Shown: positions 25,620 through 37,442, counted from the first letter of the stretch. The stretch is DNA of 64,000 nucleotides from Monocercomonoides exilis (GCA_001643675.2 LSRY02000010.1:1368501-1432500), one strand, 5' to 3'. Numbers and translations: made by a program. The notes: a model not told the origin generated them from the sequence alone.

Positions 25620-25893
25620 GAAAATACGAACTTTCAAGCATTTTTTGCACAAGGCATTGAGAAATTGTTTCGCTCATAAATTTATTTCTCTATATCAGAT
25701 TACAAAATAAATTTGATTTTCATATCTGTAAACAGGCATCATTGAAATCAAAACAAAAAATGTTGTGACATTTCACGAATGTCAATAAATGAATACATTT
25801 TTATTGTGTTTTTTGATCAAAAAAAGTCAATGAAAAGTGTATAATTTTTCATAGAAAATGCTTGAAGTCAAATATTTTGTCCCATTTGAACAA
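25620..25893 (+). repeat. left inverted-repeat block
   Basis: Starts GAAAATACGAACTTTCAAGC and is nearly identical, in reverse complement, to 31637-31912 over about 250 bases, including CACAAGGCATTGAGAAATTG and the AAAGTGTATAATTTTTC segment. The flanks outside the block differ. Confidence 0.85.
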
Positions 25894-25925
25894 AATAAGC
25901 TATTTTTTTATGTTTTTTTCAAAGT

Positions 25926-26178
25926 CGGTGATTATTTTTGAAATCATATCTATCTTCGGGGTGTTGATTATTCAAAGATTGTAAGTTTTTGAAAGATAAT
26001 TCTTATTTAAAAAAGAAAATGCATGATAATTGTTTTTAAAAACAAATTGTTTTTCCAAATCAATAATTAAAATATATTGAACAAGCCTTTTCACTTTTTA
26101 TTTTTATTTATTGATATTCAAATAATATTTTTTCACCGAATTTTTGGTATAAAAATATGATTTCAAAAATTATCACCC
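25926..26178 (+). mobile_element. MITE-like terminal-inverted-repeat element, copy B
   Basis: Begins GGTGATTATTTTTGAAATCA and ends with the inverse ATGATTTCAAAAATTATCACC. The span is 253 bp, the same as copy A, with the shared internal CGGGGTGTTG near its left end. It is non-coding and in the opposite orientation to copy A. Confidence 0.75.
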
Positions 26179-26643
26179 GAATAATTAATTTTTTTGTCTT
26201 ATTGCACAAACATCACTTTTCACAAAACATTCCACGGTGAGCATTGAAGCTAACAACAATTTTCATTAAGTTGCAGTTATCGAGTAAATTTTCGTGCAAA
26301 TTTTATAATTGAATTTAAAAAAAAAAAAAAAAAAAAAAATCAGAAAATAGAAATCACAAGTTTTTCGTTTGAGAAAAATATTGAAATAAATTTAAAAAAA
26401 GTGGAGAATGCTTATTTAAAAAAAATAATTTTTTTGTATTTTTTTTTCAAACAAATAAAAACAATTTTTATAGAGAATATTGTTATTTAAATGAAATTCG
26501 CTCATATAATGAAAGAATACAAACCAAAATCAAAACTTAAATTATGATTGAAATATCGTTTCAATCAAAGCGCAAGCACTTTGATTTTGGAGAAAACATA
26601 CTTTTATTTCCTTCTCTTCTATTCACGAGAGATCATCACTTAA
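26179..26643. other. AT-rich leader of the DIRS-like element
   Basis: No gene is seen. It contains a run of 23 A (26317-26339) and other A/T runs upstream of the gag-like frame. Confidence 0.6.
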
Positions 26644-27294
26644 ATGTCAGTCACGACCGCTGACGTTAAAATGATGATTCTGAACAATCCTCTGGGAACA
26701 GGACTTGCGTCCGAACCTAGCGCAGCTGCGCTGCCTGGTGGTCCAACAAGTGGGTTTTCGATATTTTCCGGACCCTTTCCCCATTCCCAACCTTCTTTTT
26801 TGTCCTCCCTCTCCCCACCTTCTACCACACTTGGCGAAGAAAAAGAAGAAGAAAATTTACTGGAAAATTCGTTTCTTAAAATTTTTGGTGGAAACCCGGA
26901 ATTATCGTTATATGATCTTCCATTACCGGAACATGAGATAAATGACTTGGTTGCTTCATTGCAGACAGAGGATTTATCCCCTTTCCTCCCTAATGCACCT
27001 CCACCTTTTGTGAGGACTGCAAGTCCTTTCAAGGATGCATTTGACCAAGCAGGCGAAAGATGCGAAACGTTTTTATTCCCAGTTATGAAATTACTATTAT
27101 TTGCTCATTCAAAGACTCAAAAGGATGATGCAGCTCATGAACCAATATCTCAACCTTGTTTTCTTCTCGCTCAAGCCCTGAAGGAGGCCAGAAACGCTAG
27201 TATCCAAGCGAGATTCGGTTTTTCCGAGTCAGCGAAAATTATGGAAGATACAGCATTTGTACTTCTAACCAAAAGACAAAGGGATCTGGTATAA
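26644..27294 (+). pseudogene. gag-like open frame of the DIRS-like element, 216 aa
   Basis: An open frame from ATG (MSVTTADVKMMILNNPLG) to TAA has a Pro/Ser-rich N-terminal third and a helical second half with DAFDQAGERCETFLFPVMK. Base composition is more GC-rich than the flanks, as expected for a once-coding transposon gene. Its position just before reverse transcriptase is that of ORF1 (gag) in DIRS elements. I see no zinc knuckle and recognise no specific gag family. The frame itself is intact, but the element as a whole is not. Confidence 0.5.
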
Positions 27295-27329
27295 GAATCC
27301 AGGAAAACAATGGAGTCAACTTTCAAAAG

Positions 27330-28391
27330 ATGGACACATACATCTTTAAATACTATTGTCTTTGGCAAGAGATATTATGGGAAAGACAGAACCAGTCTGA
27401 GAGATCAGCATACACAGTTTTTTCGTTCTGGCCCCCTGTCGGATGTGTGGAGATAAACCTCAAGCGCATACAGCAGAAGTCCTTCGCAGCCGCGATCCAG
27501 GGGAATGAGAACCAACTAAGCCAGTCACCTTCAATTGTTGGAGGAAGAACGGAATATTTTGGAGAAGCGTGGAGAATGATAGATGGAGAAAAGTTGACAA
27601 AAAGAGGCGTCATTCCGATTTGGAAAAACAGAAAAGCCAGGGAGAAATTATTAAACTCAAAAATGGAAACTTATAGCCACCATCAATCAGGGAAAGCTAC
27701 CAAAGCGATGACAAAGCTGATCCAGAATCAGCTCGAAACGAACATAAAACAAAAAATACAGAAAAGAAAGGTGAAACATATAAATCCAGTGTTTGTGATA
27801 AAGAAAAAAACAAGGGGAATGGAGACAAATTATCGATTGCAGAGCGTTGAACAATGCAACGAAGTCTTTTCATTTCAAATTGGAGGATTACAGGGCAGTG
27901 GAACGAATTATTGCAAAAGGAGATTATGCGACAACCATCGATCTTAGCCAAGCCTATAACTTGATAAAGGTGGACGACAAATACAAGCCGTTTCTAACAT
28001 TCGAATTCAACAAAAATTGCTGCTGTTTCAACGGAATGCCATTTGGATATAAAGATTCTCAAAGAGTCTATACAAAAATCATGAAGAAGGTGATACAATT
28101 CATCCGGGTACAATGGAACGAAAGAGCAATCGCCAACCTGAACGGCATTATTCTTCTTCACCAAGACCAAAAGTAATTAAAATGGATAACTCAGAAAGTC
28201 GTTTCTCTTTTCGAAAGCCTTGGTCTAACGGTGAACAGAGAAAAGAGTCAATTGATTTCTTCGCAAACTTTCACCAATTTGGGTTTCGATTGGGACAAGT
28301 TCCATTTCAATATTGCTCTGGAAGTGAGAAGAACAAAAGAATTCATAAAAAAATAAATCAGATGGAGGAGGATGTTTTTCAGATCGTATGA
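27330..28391 (+). pseudogene. reverse transcriptase of the DIRS-like element, frameshifted
   Basis: Reading in successive frames gives the usual order of an LTR/DIRS-type reverse transcriptase: a basic helical lead-in ending INPVFVIKKK, then FKLEDYRAVERIIAKGDYA, TTIDLSQAYNLI, KPFLTFEF and the GMPFGYKDS motif. At least one frame change is needed near 27830. Where the catalytic YxDD should stand, the sequence reads IANLNGIILLHQDQ (about 28120-28160), so both metal-binding aspartates are gone. The enzyme cannot be active. Downstream to about 29860 only shreds remain that would correspond to the rest of the polymerase and RNase H. Confidence 0.75.
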
Positions 28392-29867
28392 AGTGAGAGT
28401 TGGAGATCCAGCAGCGTTCATTGGAAAGCTGAACACCACAAAATTCGTGATTCGAGAAGCTTCTCTTTTACTCTCAGCTCTTTATCGCACTCTGAACAAA
28501 ATTATATTGATGGTGGGATGGAGATGGAAGATGAGGATCAACACTTCAGTACTCCCCAGCTTAGCCAAATAGATATCGAGGTGGAAAATAAACACGCCAA
28601 GACAACGGTGCACACTCTTTCTTCCAGATACAACACTTTCAACGGATACCTTCATAAATGCTGTTGGATTATATATTTTAATCTGAAACAAAATCTTCTT
28701 CTTTCATCGCACACTCCCCTATTGGTTACGTAACCAAAGTTCAAACGATCGGGATATGAAGACAATTTTGTCATCTCTAGCTCATTTCTCCCCAATTCTG
28801 TTATCAAATCGCATCCACAAACTTATTATCTGATCGGACAACTCAACATCCGTGTTCAACTTAAACAGGTTGTAGGCAGAAGCGAATTTGAGAAGACACC
28901 TATTGAAGATTTGGTAACAAACGCACACAATGCAGATTCAAGAAAAAGCTCAACACATCCCCGGTCAAAGAAACGAAAGGGCCGGCTCTCTTTCAAGGCT
29001 AGAAAGGGGAGGCGACTGCAGCATTAAGCAATAATCCTTCCAGGAGCTTGTTACGAAGATGAGATTGAACATGACGTGGGAAGCTTTCCTCACATGTTAA
29101 AAATAGAAAGTGAGATGATGGTACTGGCCAGAAAGCCCGATTAACGAAGATGTTCTACAGCAGCCTTGACAAAAAAAGACAGTTCTTGCTAATCCTTCAA
29201 TTCCTCTCATTCTTCCGACAATCAAGAAAATGATTCTCGAACAAGCTCGAGTTCTTTTCCGACTTCTTGATTGGAAGGGCCAAATATGGGAGGTGCTGTT
29301 GAAAAGAACTACACATATCTAATGGACGTTGAAGAGCAAGTGCGACCTGCTCATTCCGGGAACATGGATGAAGAGGATGGATGCTTACCTGCAACCAGAG
29401 AATCTTCGTGCGATCTTGACAAATCCTTAGCGATCAATGGAGAACACTGGTTCAAATGAGTTTTTCAAACAAGGTGATTTCTTATGGAAATATGTGACAT
29501 GTGAAAATTCAGTATTTCGCCTTCGACATGGCATGGGTACTAACTTAGCCATGCTCATTTTGGAGACCGGTGGGAAAACTGCGGTGATAGTCTTGCTGTT
29601 GGAGATTGGTTTTATTGGATCGTTAGATGTGCTAATGTATTTCTTAAGCTTTTCAACAAGGGGCTGAAGGAGCCATCCCTTTGCAAAATACGATCTGCCA
29701 TTTCTTTAATTTCTTTATAATTATTCGAGAGAAGTTTGTAAGATTACCCGCTTATGAAGCTTCTCTTCCGATCATTTTAAAGATTAGAAAGGAGGAGGAA
29801 GAAAAATAAGCTCAACATATGAGACCTAAAAATTCTTCTCGAACATGAAATAGGGTTAGGCGAGAAC
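28392..29867 (+). other. degraded polymerase/RNase H interior of the DIRS-like element
   Basis: Short open frames in changing phases and a base composition like the flanking coding relics suggest former coding DNA. No single frame exceeds about 75 codons and I could not identify catalytic residues. Confidence 0.4.
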
Positions 29868-30593
29868 GTGAGCTTGTCTTTTTCTTCTCTCACGAAGAAA
29901 ACAATTTGTCATTTAATGCCATTCTCTGCTTGCCGTTTCACCGAGCTCGAGCGGATTAGTCTAACGCATTTTGCAGTGAGAGAAGATTCAATTGCATTGG
30001 ACATTTTGCTGAAAACAGAGCCAGAAAGAACAAATATAATAATTCCCTTTCTCTCAGACACTCTTTCAATATGTTCTGCCTCTGCAGTGAGTGAATTGTG
30101 GACCAGAATTAGCAAACTTCCAAACAACACCGATCACTTGATTATTAACGATCGCAGAAAAATGCCACTTTCTACAAGAGCACTGAAAAAGATTGATGCA
30201 AATCTCCTTCACGAGAAAGTTATACCGAATTGTTTCGGTCCTTTCTCGAAAAAGCATGCTTCAATATCTGCATTGACAATAGCAGGACTTTCAATAGCGC
30301 AAGCGGTAAAGTTTGAAAGGCTGTCTTCACGAAGTGATACCAATACAAACTGCAATTTTCAAATAGATGGAGCCACCTCCCGTGAGAAAGTGGTTGCAGA
30401 TCAAGCGTCTTTTAATACAACTTCCGCCCAGACTCAGTCATCACATTTAAGTCTGCAACACTTTCACAAGCCAAGAATTGCATTTGATTACGATTCAAGT
30501 TCACAAGATGTGGGAAACTTTTCTTCAGCTGACGAAGAGCAAGACGAGGAGGATCACAGTCTGAACTCAATGCCGGACAACATCGAGAGCTGA
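29868..30593 (+). pseudogene. tyrosine recombinase-like open frame of the DIRS-like element, 241 aa
   Basis: An open frame contains FSACRFTELERISLTHFAV, matching the region around the first catalytic Arg of tyrosine recombinases. About 120 residues later FSKKHASISALTIAGLSIA occupies the position of the second conserved block, where active enzymes have an H-x-x-R. The Arg of that motif is not obvious, and I do not see a clear catalytic Tyr. The C-terminal 80 residues are Ser-rich and acidic. Position downstream of reverse transcriptase supports the DIRS assignment. It is probably inactive, given the state of the neighbouring polymerase. Confidence 0.6.
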
Positions 30594-31636
30594 AAAGGAA
30601 GGATGATCAGTTGGAGAATACTAGATCGACAATATGACAACAGAAACCAAACGATCTGCAATGAAGAAGAACAATCAAAACCAAGCTTCATGGAGGATCC
30701 TGAGGAGTTCAGAAACGAAGAGGATGAAAAATGGAATTTTTGTGAGAAAAGAGTTGAAAGAGAAGTTTTCCAGAAGAAATCAATTGAGAGAATAATTACA
30801 ACAAGAGCGCAAGCCATACGAGTGCAGCTCGAACAATTGTTGAGGGATGACAAATGAGATGTCTATCATATCATAACAAGAGCAGAGTTTTCTCACGATT
30901 ATAGAACTCTCTCGAAAATAGAAGAGAAGGATGTGAGAGAATGTTTTATTATTCAAGAACATGTTAAACATTTTTTCTTGACAAAAATAAAATTTGTTCA
31001 CAGAAAAAAAATAGTGTTTTCAAATATTAAAACTTTCTTCAGAAAAATGGAATAATAAAAATTTGTTTTATATTTTTTTCTGACTATCTTTATTATTCAT
31101 TTTAAACGTGAGCTTTATTATGAATAGATAATTTGAAATACCAGTTCAAAAAATATTCATTTCTATTATTGAATTATTTGCAAACTTAAAAATAATGGAT
31201 GATTGCATTTTTATATAAAGCTTGTTTCAAATGAGAAAAAAAATAAACGAAACAATTTTTTTAAATAATTCTGTACACATAAATACAATAATGAAAAATT
31301 GTGCTCGTTGGTAATGTGATTGGAATTGAAAATGATTATATTTCCTTCATGTGTTTTGTAGTCGTGGAGAAAGTGGATTATATCGTCATCTCTCCTTCTT
31401 TTCTCATTATTTGTTCATTAATACACTCTTTGATCCATAAAATATTCTTTTTTATTTTTCAAACCAAACACTTCTATTCAATGGTTTATTTTGATTTATT
31501 TTGTTGAACACATTTGTTTCAAACAATTTCTTTTAGTGGTTTATTAATTGTGACAAATGTTTTGTTGCCAAATTGTTTGTGTGTTCATCTTTATCTCTGT
31601 CAATTGAATATTCATCAACTACATTCTCTTCTTATA
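30594..31636. other. 3' part of the DIRS-like element, no gene seen
   Basis: The first 250 bases still look like former coding sequence with a Glu/Arg-rich reading. The rest is AT-rich without recognisable features up to the right inverted repeat. Confidence 0.5.
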
Positions 31637-31912
31637 TGGGGCAAAATTTTTTTGCTTCAAGCATTTTCTATGAAAAATTATACACTTTTCATTGACTTTT
31701 TTTGATCAAAAAACACAATAAAAATGTATTCATTTATTGACATTCGTGAAATGTCACAACATTTTTTGTTTTGATTTCAATGATGCCTGTTTACAGATAT
31801 GAAAATCAAATTTATTTTGTAATCTGATATAGAGAAATAAATTTATGAGCGAAACAATTTCTCAATGCCTTGTGCAAAAAATGCTTGAAAGTTCGTATTT
31901 TCTACCAAATGT
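31637..31912 (-). repeat. right inverted-repeat block
   Basis: Reverse complement of 25620-25893, nearly identical for about 250 bases, ending with GAAAGTTCGTATTTTC. The high identity contrasts with the decay of the genes between the two copies. Confidence 0.85.
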
Positions 31913-33823
31913 TTAACAATTTTGCTTCTTTTTTCAACACAAACTTGCAGCTTTCCTGAGCGAGCTCTATCAGCTATCATTCTCTTTAAAAAATAAAAAA
32001 AAAGGTTAATCTTATTGGTTTATAAAGAAACGAGATTCTTAGGCAAATTGAACAAATGCTTTTTATTTACTTATTTTTTTTTTAAATTTTTGGAATAAAA
32101 GGTTTTGATGAAAAAAAATTAAAACATGAAATTTCCCAATCAAATTTTCAGATTTTTTAAATTGATAAATTGTTCAATCCCATCTTGCTGAAATGAAATC
32201 GCAAATATCAACATGAAAAAAAGTTTTCAAAAACGGCACTTCATTTATTATTATCAGTTTTATCAAAATATCCATCGAAAAATAAAGTTTAATTATATTT
32301 ATCTTTGAATATTACAGCAAGTTCTTATTGAGAAATTGCTATATGAAAAAGTGATCAAAGTCCTTTTTTTATTTATCTTCGAATGTTTCAAAAAAATTTT
32401 CAATGAATTCTCCTAATAATTCGTCAACAAAAATAATTCTTCCTTTTTAAAAATCCTTTTTATTATAATACTCTTTCACATAAACTTTCATGAGACTTCA
32501 TAAAATTAACTTTTAAATCTGGATCAAAAACTTTTTGCATGATTTATTTATCCAATGAAAACAAATTGTTTCAATAAAAATTTCATCAAAAAATAAAAAA
32601 ATCTATAACCACAAATAAATTTCTCAAAAGACTTTATTATTCAGAATAAAAATTCAAAACAAATAACACATAAAAAAAACATCATTCCCTTTCTCAAAAA
32701 ATTTTAATGAAATTTATCACATAATATAAACAAACATAACACGCTTCTGATTAACTTATTTCAATTTAAAAATAAAATTTTTTGATAATTCATATTGAAA
32801 CATAATTTTTAAAAACAAAAAACTTTTCATCAATAATTTGAAGAGAAAAAAACAACTTGAAATCATAAATTCTAGATATAATATTATGACTGTTTTGAAC
32901 ATCAGTTATTCAAAAAGTCTTTTTTATTGTTTTAATTTGTGCACATTTCTTTAATTCCAAATTTTTTTCGATAGATCTAACTTATCATTTGTTAAAGTTA
33001 TGAACGAAAAGCAAAGTTTGAGACAAGAGAGATATTGAAAAGAATTTTATTTGAAGTTGCTATTTGTTAAAAGAAATTTTTTTCGCTTTTTTTAATAATA
33101 ATTTTTTGTTGACTTTTTTAATTTTTTATTTGAATATTTATGAGATTCTTTTGAATATTGAAATTATTGTTTGTCAAATATTTATTTATAAAAAGAAGTT
33201 ATGAATGAAACATAAAAATAATGAATATCAAAAAAGAAAGGATTATTCATAATTATGAAATGGAGGAGATGATATCAAATATATTTAATGAGGAAGTTTG
33301 TTTGTTGTTTATAAGAATTTTGTTTGATGAACAAGATCTTTGTTATGTTTGAATTAAAATTAGTTTTTTTAAGTTTTATTTCTAAAGTTCCATTAGTTTT
33401 CATTTCAAGTGAATTGAAAAATTCAATGTTTTATTCAAAATTTCATTCCATTTCATTTATATTAACTTGTATTAAAATTAGTGATTGACAATGTTGTTAT
33501 TTCAAGGAAGGTGAAATTTGGTAAATTGGTTTGAAATTATCACAACCATATTTTATTTCTTTTTCATCTGATATTTTTTTAGTTTTCTTGACAAAAAGTT
33601 TATTTAATTCGACATTAAATAAGTTATTACAGATCTTTTTTGAAATAAATCACTGTTTAGAACGTATGGTATTGTTTTCAAAGTTTTAAATGAAAATTAA
33701 CTGTGAATGAAAATGAAGAATATAATGCTTTAACAAATGAAAAGGTTTAAAAATAAATCACATACTTTCTGGAACCATAAAGGATCGAAAAAAATTCTCT
33801 TTGAGAGCTCATTTTTCAGAAAC

Positions 33824-33825
<2 letters not shown>
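31913..33825. other. gene-free AT-rich region
   Basis: Almost two kilobases of A/T-rich sequence with frequent homopolymer runs. I found no open frame, repeat pair or RNA gene that I can support. Confidence 0.6.

Positions 33826-33854
<29 letters not shown>
33826..33854. repeat. run of 29 T
   Basis: An uninterrupted T homopolymer abuts the 5' side of a reverse transcriptase fragment. Confidence 0.95.
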
Positions 33855-33856
33855 GT

Positions 33857-34580
33857 AGAAGCCTTCAAAGGAAAAACACGAAGAGATGAAAAGACAAGCT
33901 GTGCATCGCAGAGAGTGGTTAGACAGATGAAAGCTACAGGAGTTAGGAGAAGGAAATTGTTAGTGGACGGACATAGCTTGGAGTCGAAGAGTGGGATTTC
34001 CTTGTGGTACGCATTATCATGCAATAGGAAATCTTGCCAATTTGGAGGGGGAAGAGCGTAAGAGTGCACTTTATGAAGGAGGTGGAGGCTGGGAGATGCT
34101 TTTTTGGATCCAAGAAGGAAGAGGAAGAATGCGCGAAGTGGGTGCAGGAAGGACTAGCGATGAGAGTTTTGGTTCAACTTCCTCAAGTGACAGCGAAATA
34201 CCTCAACACGTTGTTTTTTGTGAAAAAGAAGAACGGTAAATACAGGCAGATCCTAGACTGCGGGCCTCTCAACAATGAGGTGAAAGGTATCCATTTCAAG
34301 ATGGAAGATCACAGGACTCTGGAGAGGATAATTCAAAAGGAGGACTACGCAACAACAATAGATTTGTCTCAAGCGTATTTTCTAATTCCCGTTCACACTT
34401 CTTTCGTTCCCTTTCTTGCTTTCACCTTCAGAGATTAGATATTAACCTTCAGCGGGATGCCCCTCGGATACAAGGTTACACCCTGTATTTTCACGAGCGT
34501 TATGAGGAATATGACAAGAGAAATACGAATGCATGTGGAACCTTCACTTCGTCACATATCTGGACGAAGTTATTTTTTCT
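33857..34580 (+). pseudogene. second DIRS-type reverse transcriptase fragment
   Basis: Frames contain FFVKKKNGKYRQILDCGPLN, FKMEDHRTLERIIQ, DYATTIDLSQAYFLIPVH and, after a stop and a frame change near 34436, FSGMPLGYKVTPCIFTSVM. These are the palm motifs of the same polymerase type as at 27.9 kb but from a clearly different lineage. It stops before a YxDD motif can be recognised and no recombinase follows. This is an isolated fragment lying between a poly-T run and an AT-rich stretch ending in poly-A. Confidence 0.7.
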
Positions 34581-35165
34581 TCTAAAGATATTAAAAGAAA
34601 GATAGAAAAAAAGGAAAGAAAAATGAAAAACAAATGAAATAAAAAAAAAAAAAATGAAAATAATAGAATAAAGAAAATTTTTTTATGAAGTGATCGAAAA
34701 TTTTCAATTGACATTTTTTCAAAATAAACAATTCGTTACTCAGACTCAATGAAAATGATGTTTGCATTACGCCTTTTGCGATTCTTGCAATCAATAACTT
34801 TTTGTGATTAACCATAGATCAGATAATATATTTTTTTTTCTTATTTTTTTTCTCATTCATTTAGTTGTGAATTTGCAACAACAAAATATTTTCCCAAATT
34901 TGGGAATATTCAGAGGAAAACACTTAAACTGCTTTATTTCTTGATTATTATTTTTTAATTTAATTTAATTTTTTTCTATTTTATTTTATTTTATTTTATT
35001 TTATTTTATTTTTTTTATTTTTAAATATTTTATTTTTTTTTTTTTTTGCCTCCGAAACTGTGAATTCCGGATCCTTCATCTCGCTTCATGATTCACTCAA
35101 AGTTTCGTCTAAGACAATTAGGACTCTTTGATAATGAGCAAAATTTTTAGGAAAAACAATCTTTC

Positions 35166-35168
<3 letters not shown>
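34581..35168. other. AT-rich spacer, no gene seen
   Basis: Contains runs of TTTTA repeats near 34980-35020 and A/T homopolymers. No gene. Confidence 0.6.

Positions 35169-35224
<56 letters not shown>
35169..35224. repeat. run of 56 A
   Basis: The longest homopolymer in the window. It could be a retrotransposition tail or plain slippage. Confidence 0.95.
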
Positions 35225-35229
<5 letters not shown>

Positions 35230-35699
35230 CCATAACAAGATGGGTCTTTCAAGTTCTGTTTGATTCTCTTCCCTCAAAAGTCAAGTTCACTTTGTCTAGT
35301 CATGTGTGGGGTTTTTATTCTGTCTTGACATCTTTTTCATATCAAGAACTTTTATTTTTTTGAATCAGTTTTTTCCCACAATTTCATATATTTAAAATAC
35401 ATTTTTCGTTCATAAATGACTATTAATGTAAAAATAAATTCATTTTGAAACAAACCAGATTTCGCATGGAGAGAGAAAAGTGGGTTCAGCCATTCATTGA
35501 ACTCCTGTGTGAAATTGGATGGAAACATAAGAATAAAACCTTCAATTTGTTTAAAATGTTATTTTTTGTATTTTTTCATTTCATTTCAAAAAAATAAATA
35601 AATAAATAAATTATTATGATCATAAAAATATAATAAAAAATAACAAAATTTTTAAAAGAAATCAAATTTAAAGAAGGACTGAAAAAATTACAGAGAGCA
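35225..35699. other. spacer upstream of the pogo-like transposase
   Basis: AT-rich with no open frame. A terminal inverted repeat for the transposase downstream was not found by eye. Confidence 0.5.
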
Positions 35700-37287
35700 A
35701 TGTCTTCGCGCAAGCGAAGAATATACAACAGTCGGTCGGAGCGAATGTCTCACATCGTTGTTGATGGAGTTGTTCGAATTGCAGATGCTATGAATTGCAA
35801 GAAATTCAGCCATACAGGAATAATGAACGCAGTTTGAGTACTGAGAAAAGGAAGGCTGGTTTGAAAAGTTGGAAGATCTGCTGCAGTAGTGGGTGAAAAA
35901 GAGCAAAGGGTTTTGGATATTATTCACATAAAGGCGAAGTCTTTCAAAGTTTAACTTTAAAAAAAAAGAGAGAGAATTGGTTTGCTTTATTTTTATTAAT
36001 ATGTTTTAATAGTTTGTTTTTCAGATGGAAAATGTTTTTAACGATAGCAATGAAGAAGATACACAATTTTTTGAAGATTCAATGTCCGCCACGGATAACC
36101 ATGTGAAGCTTCATCCGGAGCTGAAGACTGAAACTCCGAAGAATTTGGATATCAACCGACTGGATGTTTCGTGCAGAAGTGTTTGAAAACCATGGTTTAA
36201 AACATTCGATGAGCTGCATGAAAAGTTCCATTACAATCAAGCTTTGATTGTAAATATCGACGAATCTTCAACGCGCGTTCCTTCAGACACAAAACAGCTT
36301 GTTGTTCACACTTCAGATTCGAAAGCAGGTTTTACGAAAGAACCACCAAGAATGATTAATTCCACATTCGTGGCAGCTGTTGCAGCGGGCGTATATGCTT
36401 TTCCTTCAGTCATTTTGTGGCCAAGCGTCAACCTGCCAGATGAGCTGAAATGCCTATTATCTCCAACGCTTGAGATATGGGCAAATGAAAGCAGCTGGAT
36501 GGACAACGTGTGCCTTAAAAGGGATGCTCTCACAGTTCTTCTTCTTTCTGTCATCGAAAGAAGAAAGCGCATGTCACTTGAAAACGAACACATTCTTCTC
36601 CTTCTTGACTCTCATTCATCTCGCGCAGATCCATCGATCTGGCAAGAATTCCAAAAACAACAAGTCGACGTTTTAACCTTCGTGCCACACAGCACACACC
36701 TCTGTCAACCACTGGACAGAGGAGTGTTTGCTGTGTTCAAATCTGAACTGACAAACAGATTTGAGGCTCCCTCTTCTTCTTCATCTTCCTCCAAACGAGC
36801 AGCAATTTCCGACGTTCTGCCTCAAGCTATCCACACTGCATTATCACCTTCTGTAATTCAGAAAGCTTTCGTCTGCAGTGGTGTTCTGTACAATTCTTCT
36901 GGGCCAGTTCTTTTGAAACTGCCCGAATCTTCAATTTACCCTCTTCCATCACGAAGAAATAGATTCAACTTTTATGGAAAAGTGATAACCGACGAAAATC
37001 TTTTAGAGAAATGGGAAAATCATTTGAAAATGAATATTGAAAGGAAAAATGAAATGGATGAAAAGGAGAAAGATGAAGTGAAGACGGTTGTGGATGAAAA
37101 GAAAAAAATAAAAAGAAGATTTCTTCATGTGAAAAACGATGATTCTGATGAAGAAAAGAAAGATAATGCATTAAATCGAGCTGAAGGAAAAAGGAAAGTT
37201 ATCAGAAGAATTAATTCTGATTTTGTTTTCTTCAAATTGTGTTGTTTTTTGAGCTTTTTGCACTTCATTTTTTTTTATTCGGAATAA
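35700..37287 (+). pseudogene. pogo/Tigger-like DDE_1 transposase, near full length, interrupted by TGA stops
   Basis: An N-terminal reading from ATG at 35700 (MSSRKRRIYNSRSERMSH) has the basic, helix-turn-helix-like start of pogo-type transposases. A plausible 76-nt intron (35949-36024, donor GTTTAA, acceptor TTTCAG) joins it to a second reading that runs on into the catalytic part. The DDE core is intact to the eye: VNIDESS (first Asp), LLLLDSHSSRADP (second Asp) and THLCQPLDRGVF (third position). A Lys/Glu-rich tail follows, ending in TAA. The reading is broken only by in-frame TGA codons at 35835, 35862 and 36184. Host genes in this window use TGA as stop, so these are inactivating. Terminal repeats of this copy were not found. 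Confidence 0.7.
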
Positions 37288-37442
37288 AGAAAAAGGGTCA
37301 AGATTAAATAATAACCCTAATTCACACAAAAAAATGAAGATTTATTTGGATTAGCGATCTTGTTCTTTTTGATTATGAAATGATACAAAAAAAGTGGATT
37401 CAATGAAATTATCATATTTGAACTTTGATGCATTTGTGTATT

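Larger units (their letters stand above)
25620..31912 (+). mobile_element. eroded DIRS-like (tyrosine recombinase) retrotransposon bounded by inverted repeats
   Basis: Between two nearly identical blocks in inverted orientation (25620-25893 and 31637-31912) lie, in order, a gag-like open frame, reverse transcriptase fragments, a degraded middle that should correspond to RNase H, and a tyrosine-recombinase-like open frame. That order and the inverted terminal repeats are the hallmarks of DIRS retrotransposons, which integrate with a tyrosine recombinase instead of a DDE integrase. A MITE (25926-26178) sits just inside the left repeat. Frameshifts, stops and a changed catalytic motif show that the copy is dead. 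Whether the inverted blocks are truly its ends is inference, because a diverged copy of the block also occurs at 24210. Confidence 0.6.

Noticed and set aside
35700-37287. UGA read as an amino acid (alternative genetic code)
   Set aside because: The 2218-residue gene at 15848 ends in TGA and other genes end in TAA and TAG, so the standard code applies; the TGA codons mark decay of the transposase.
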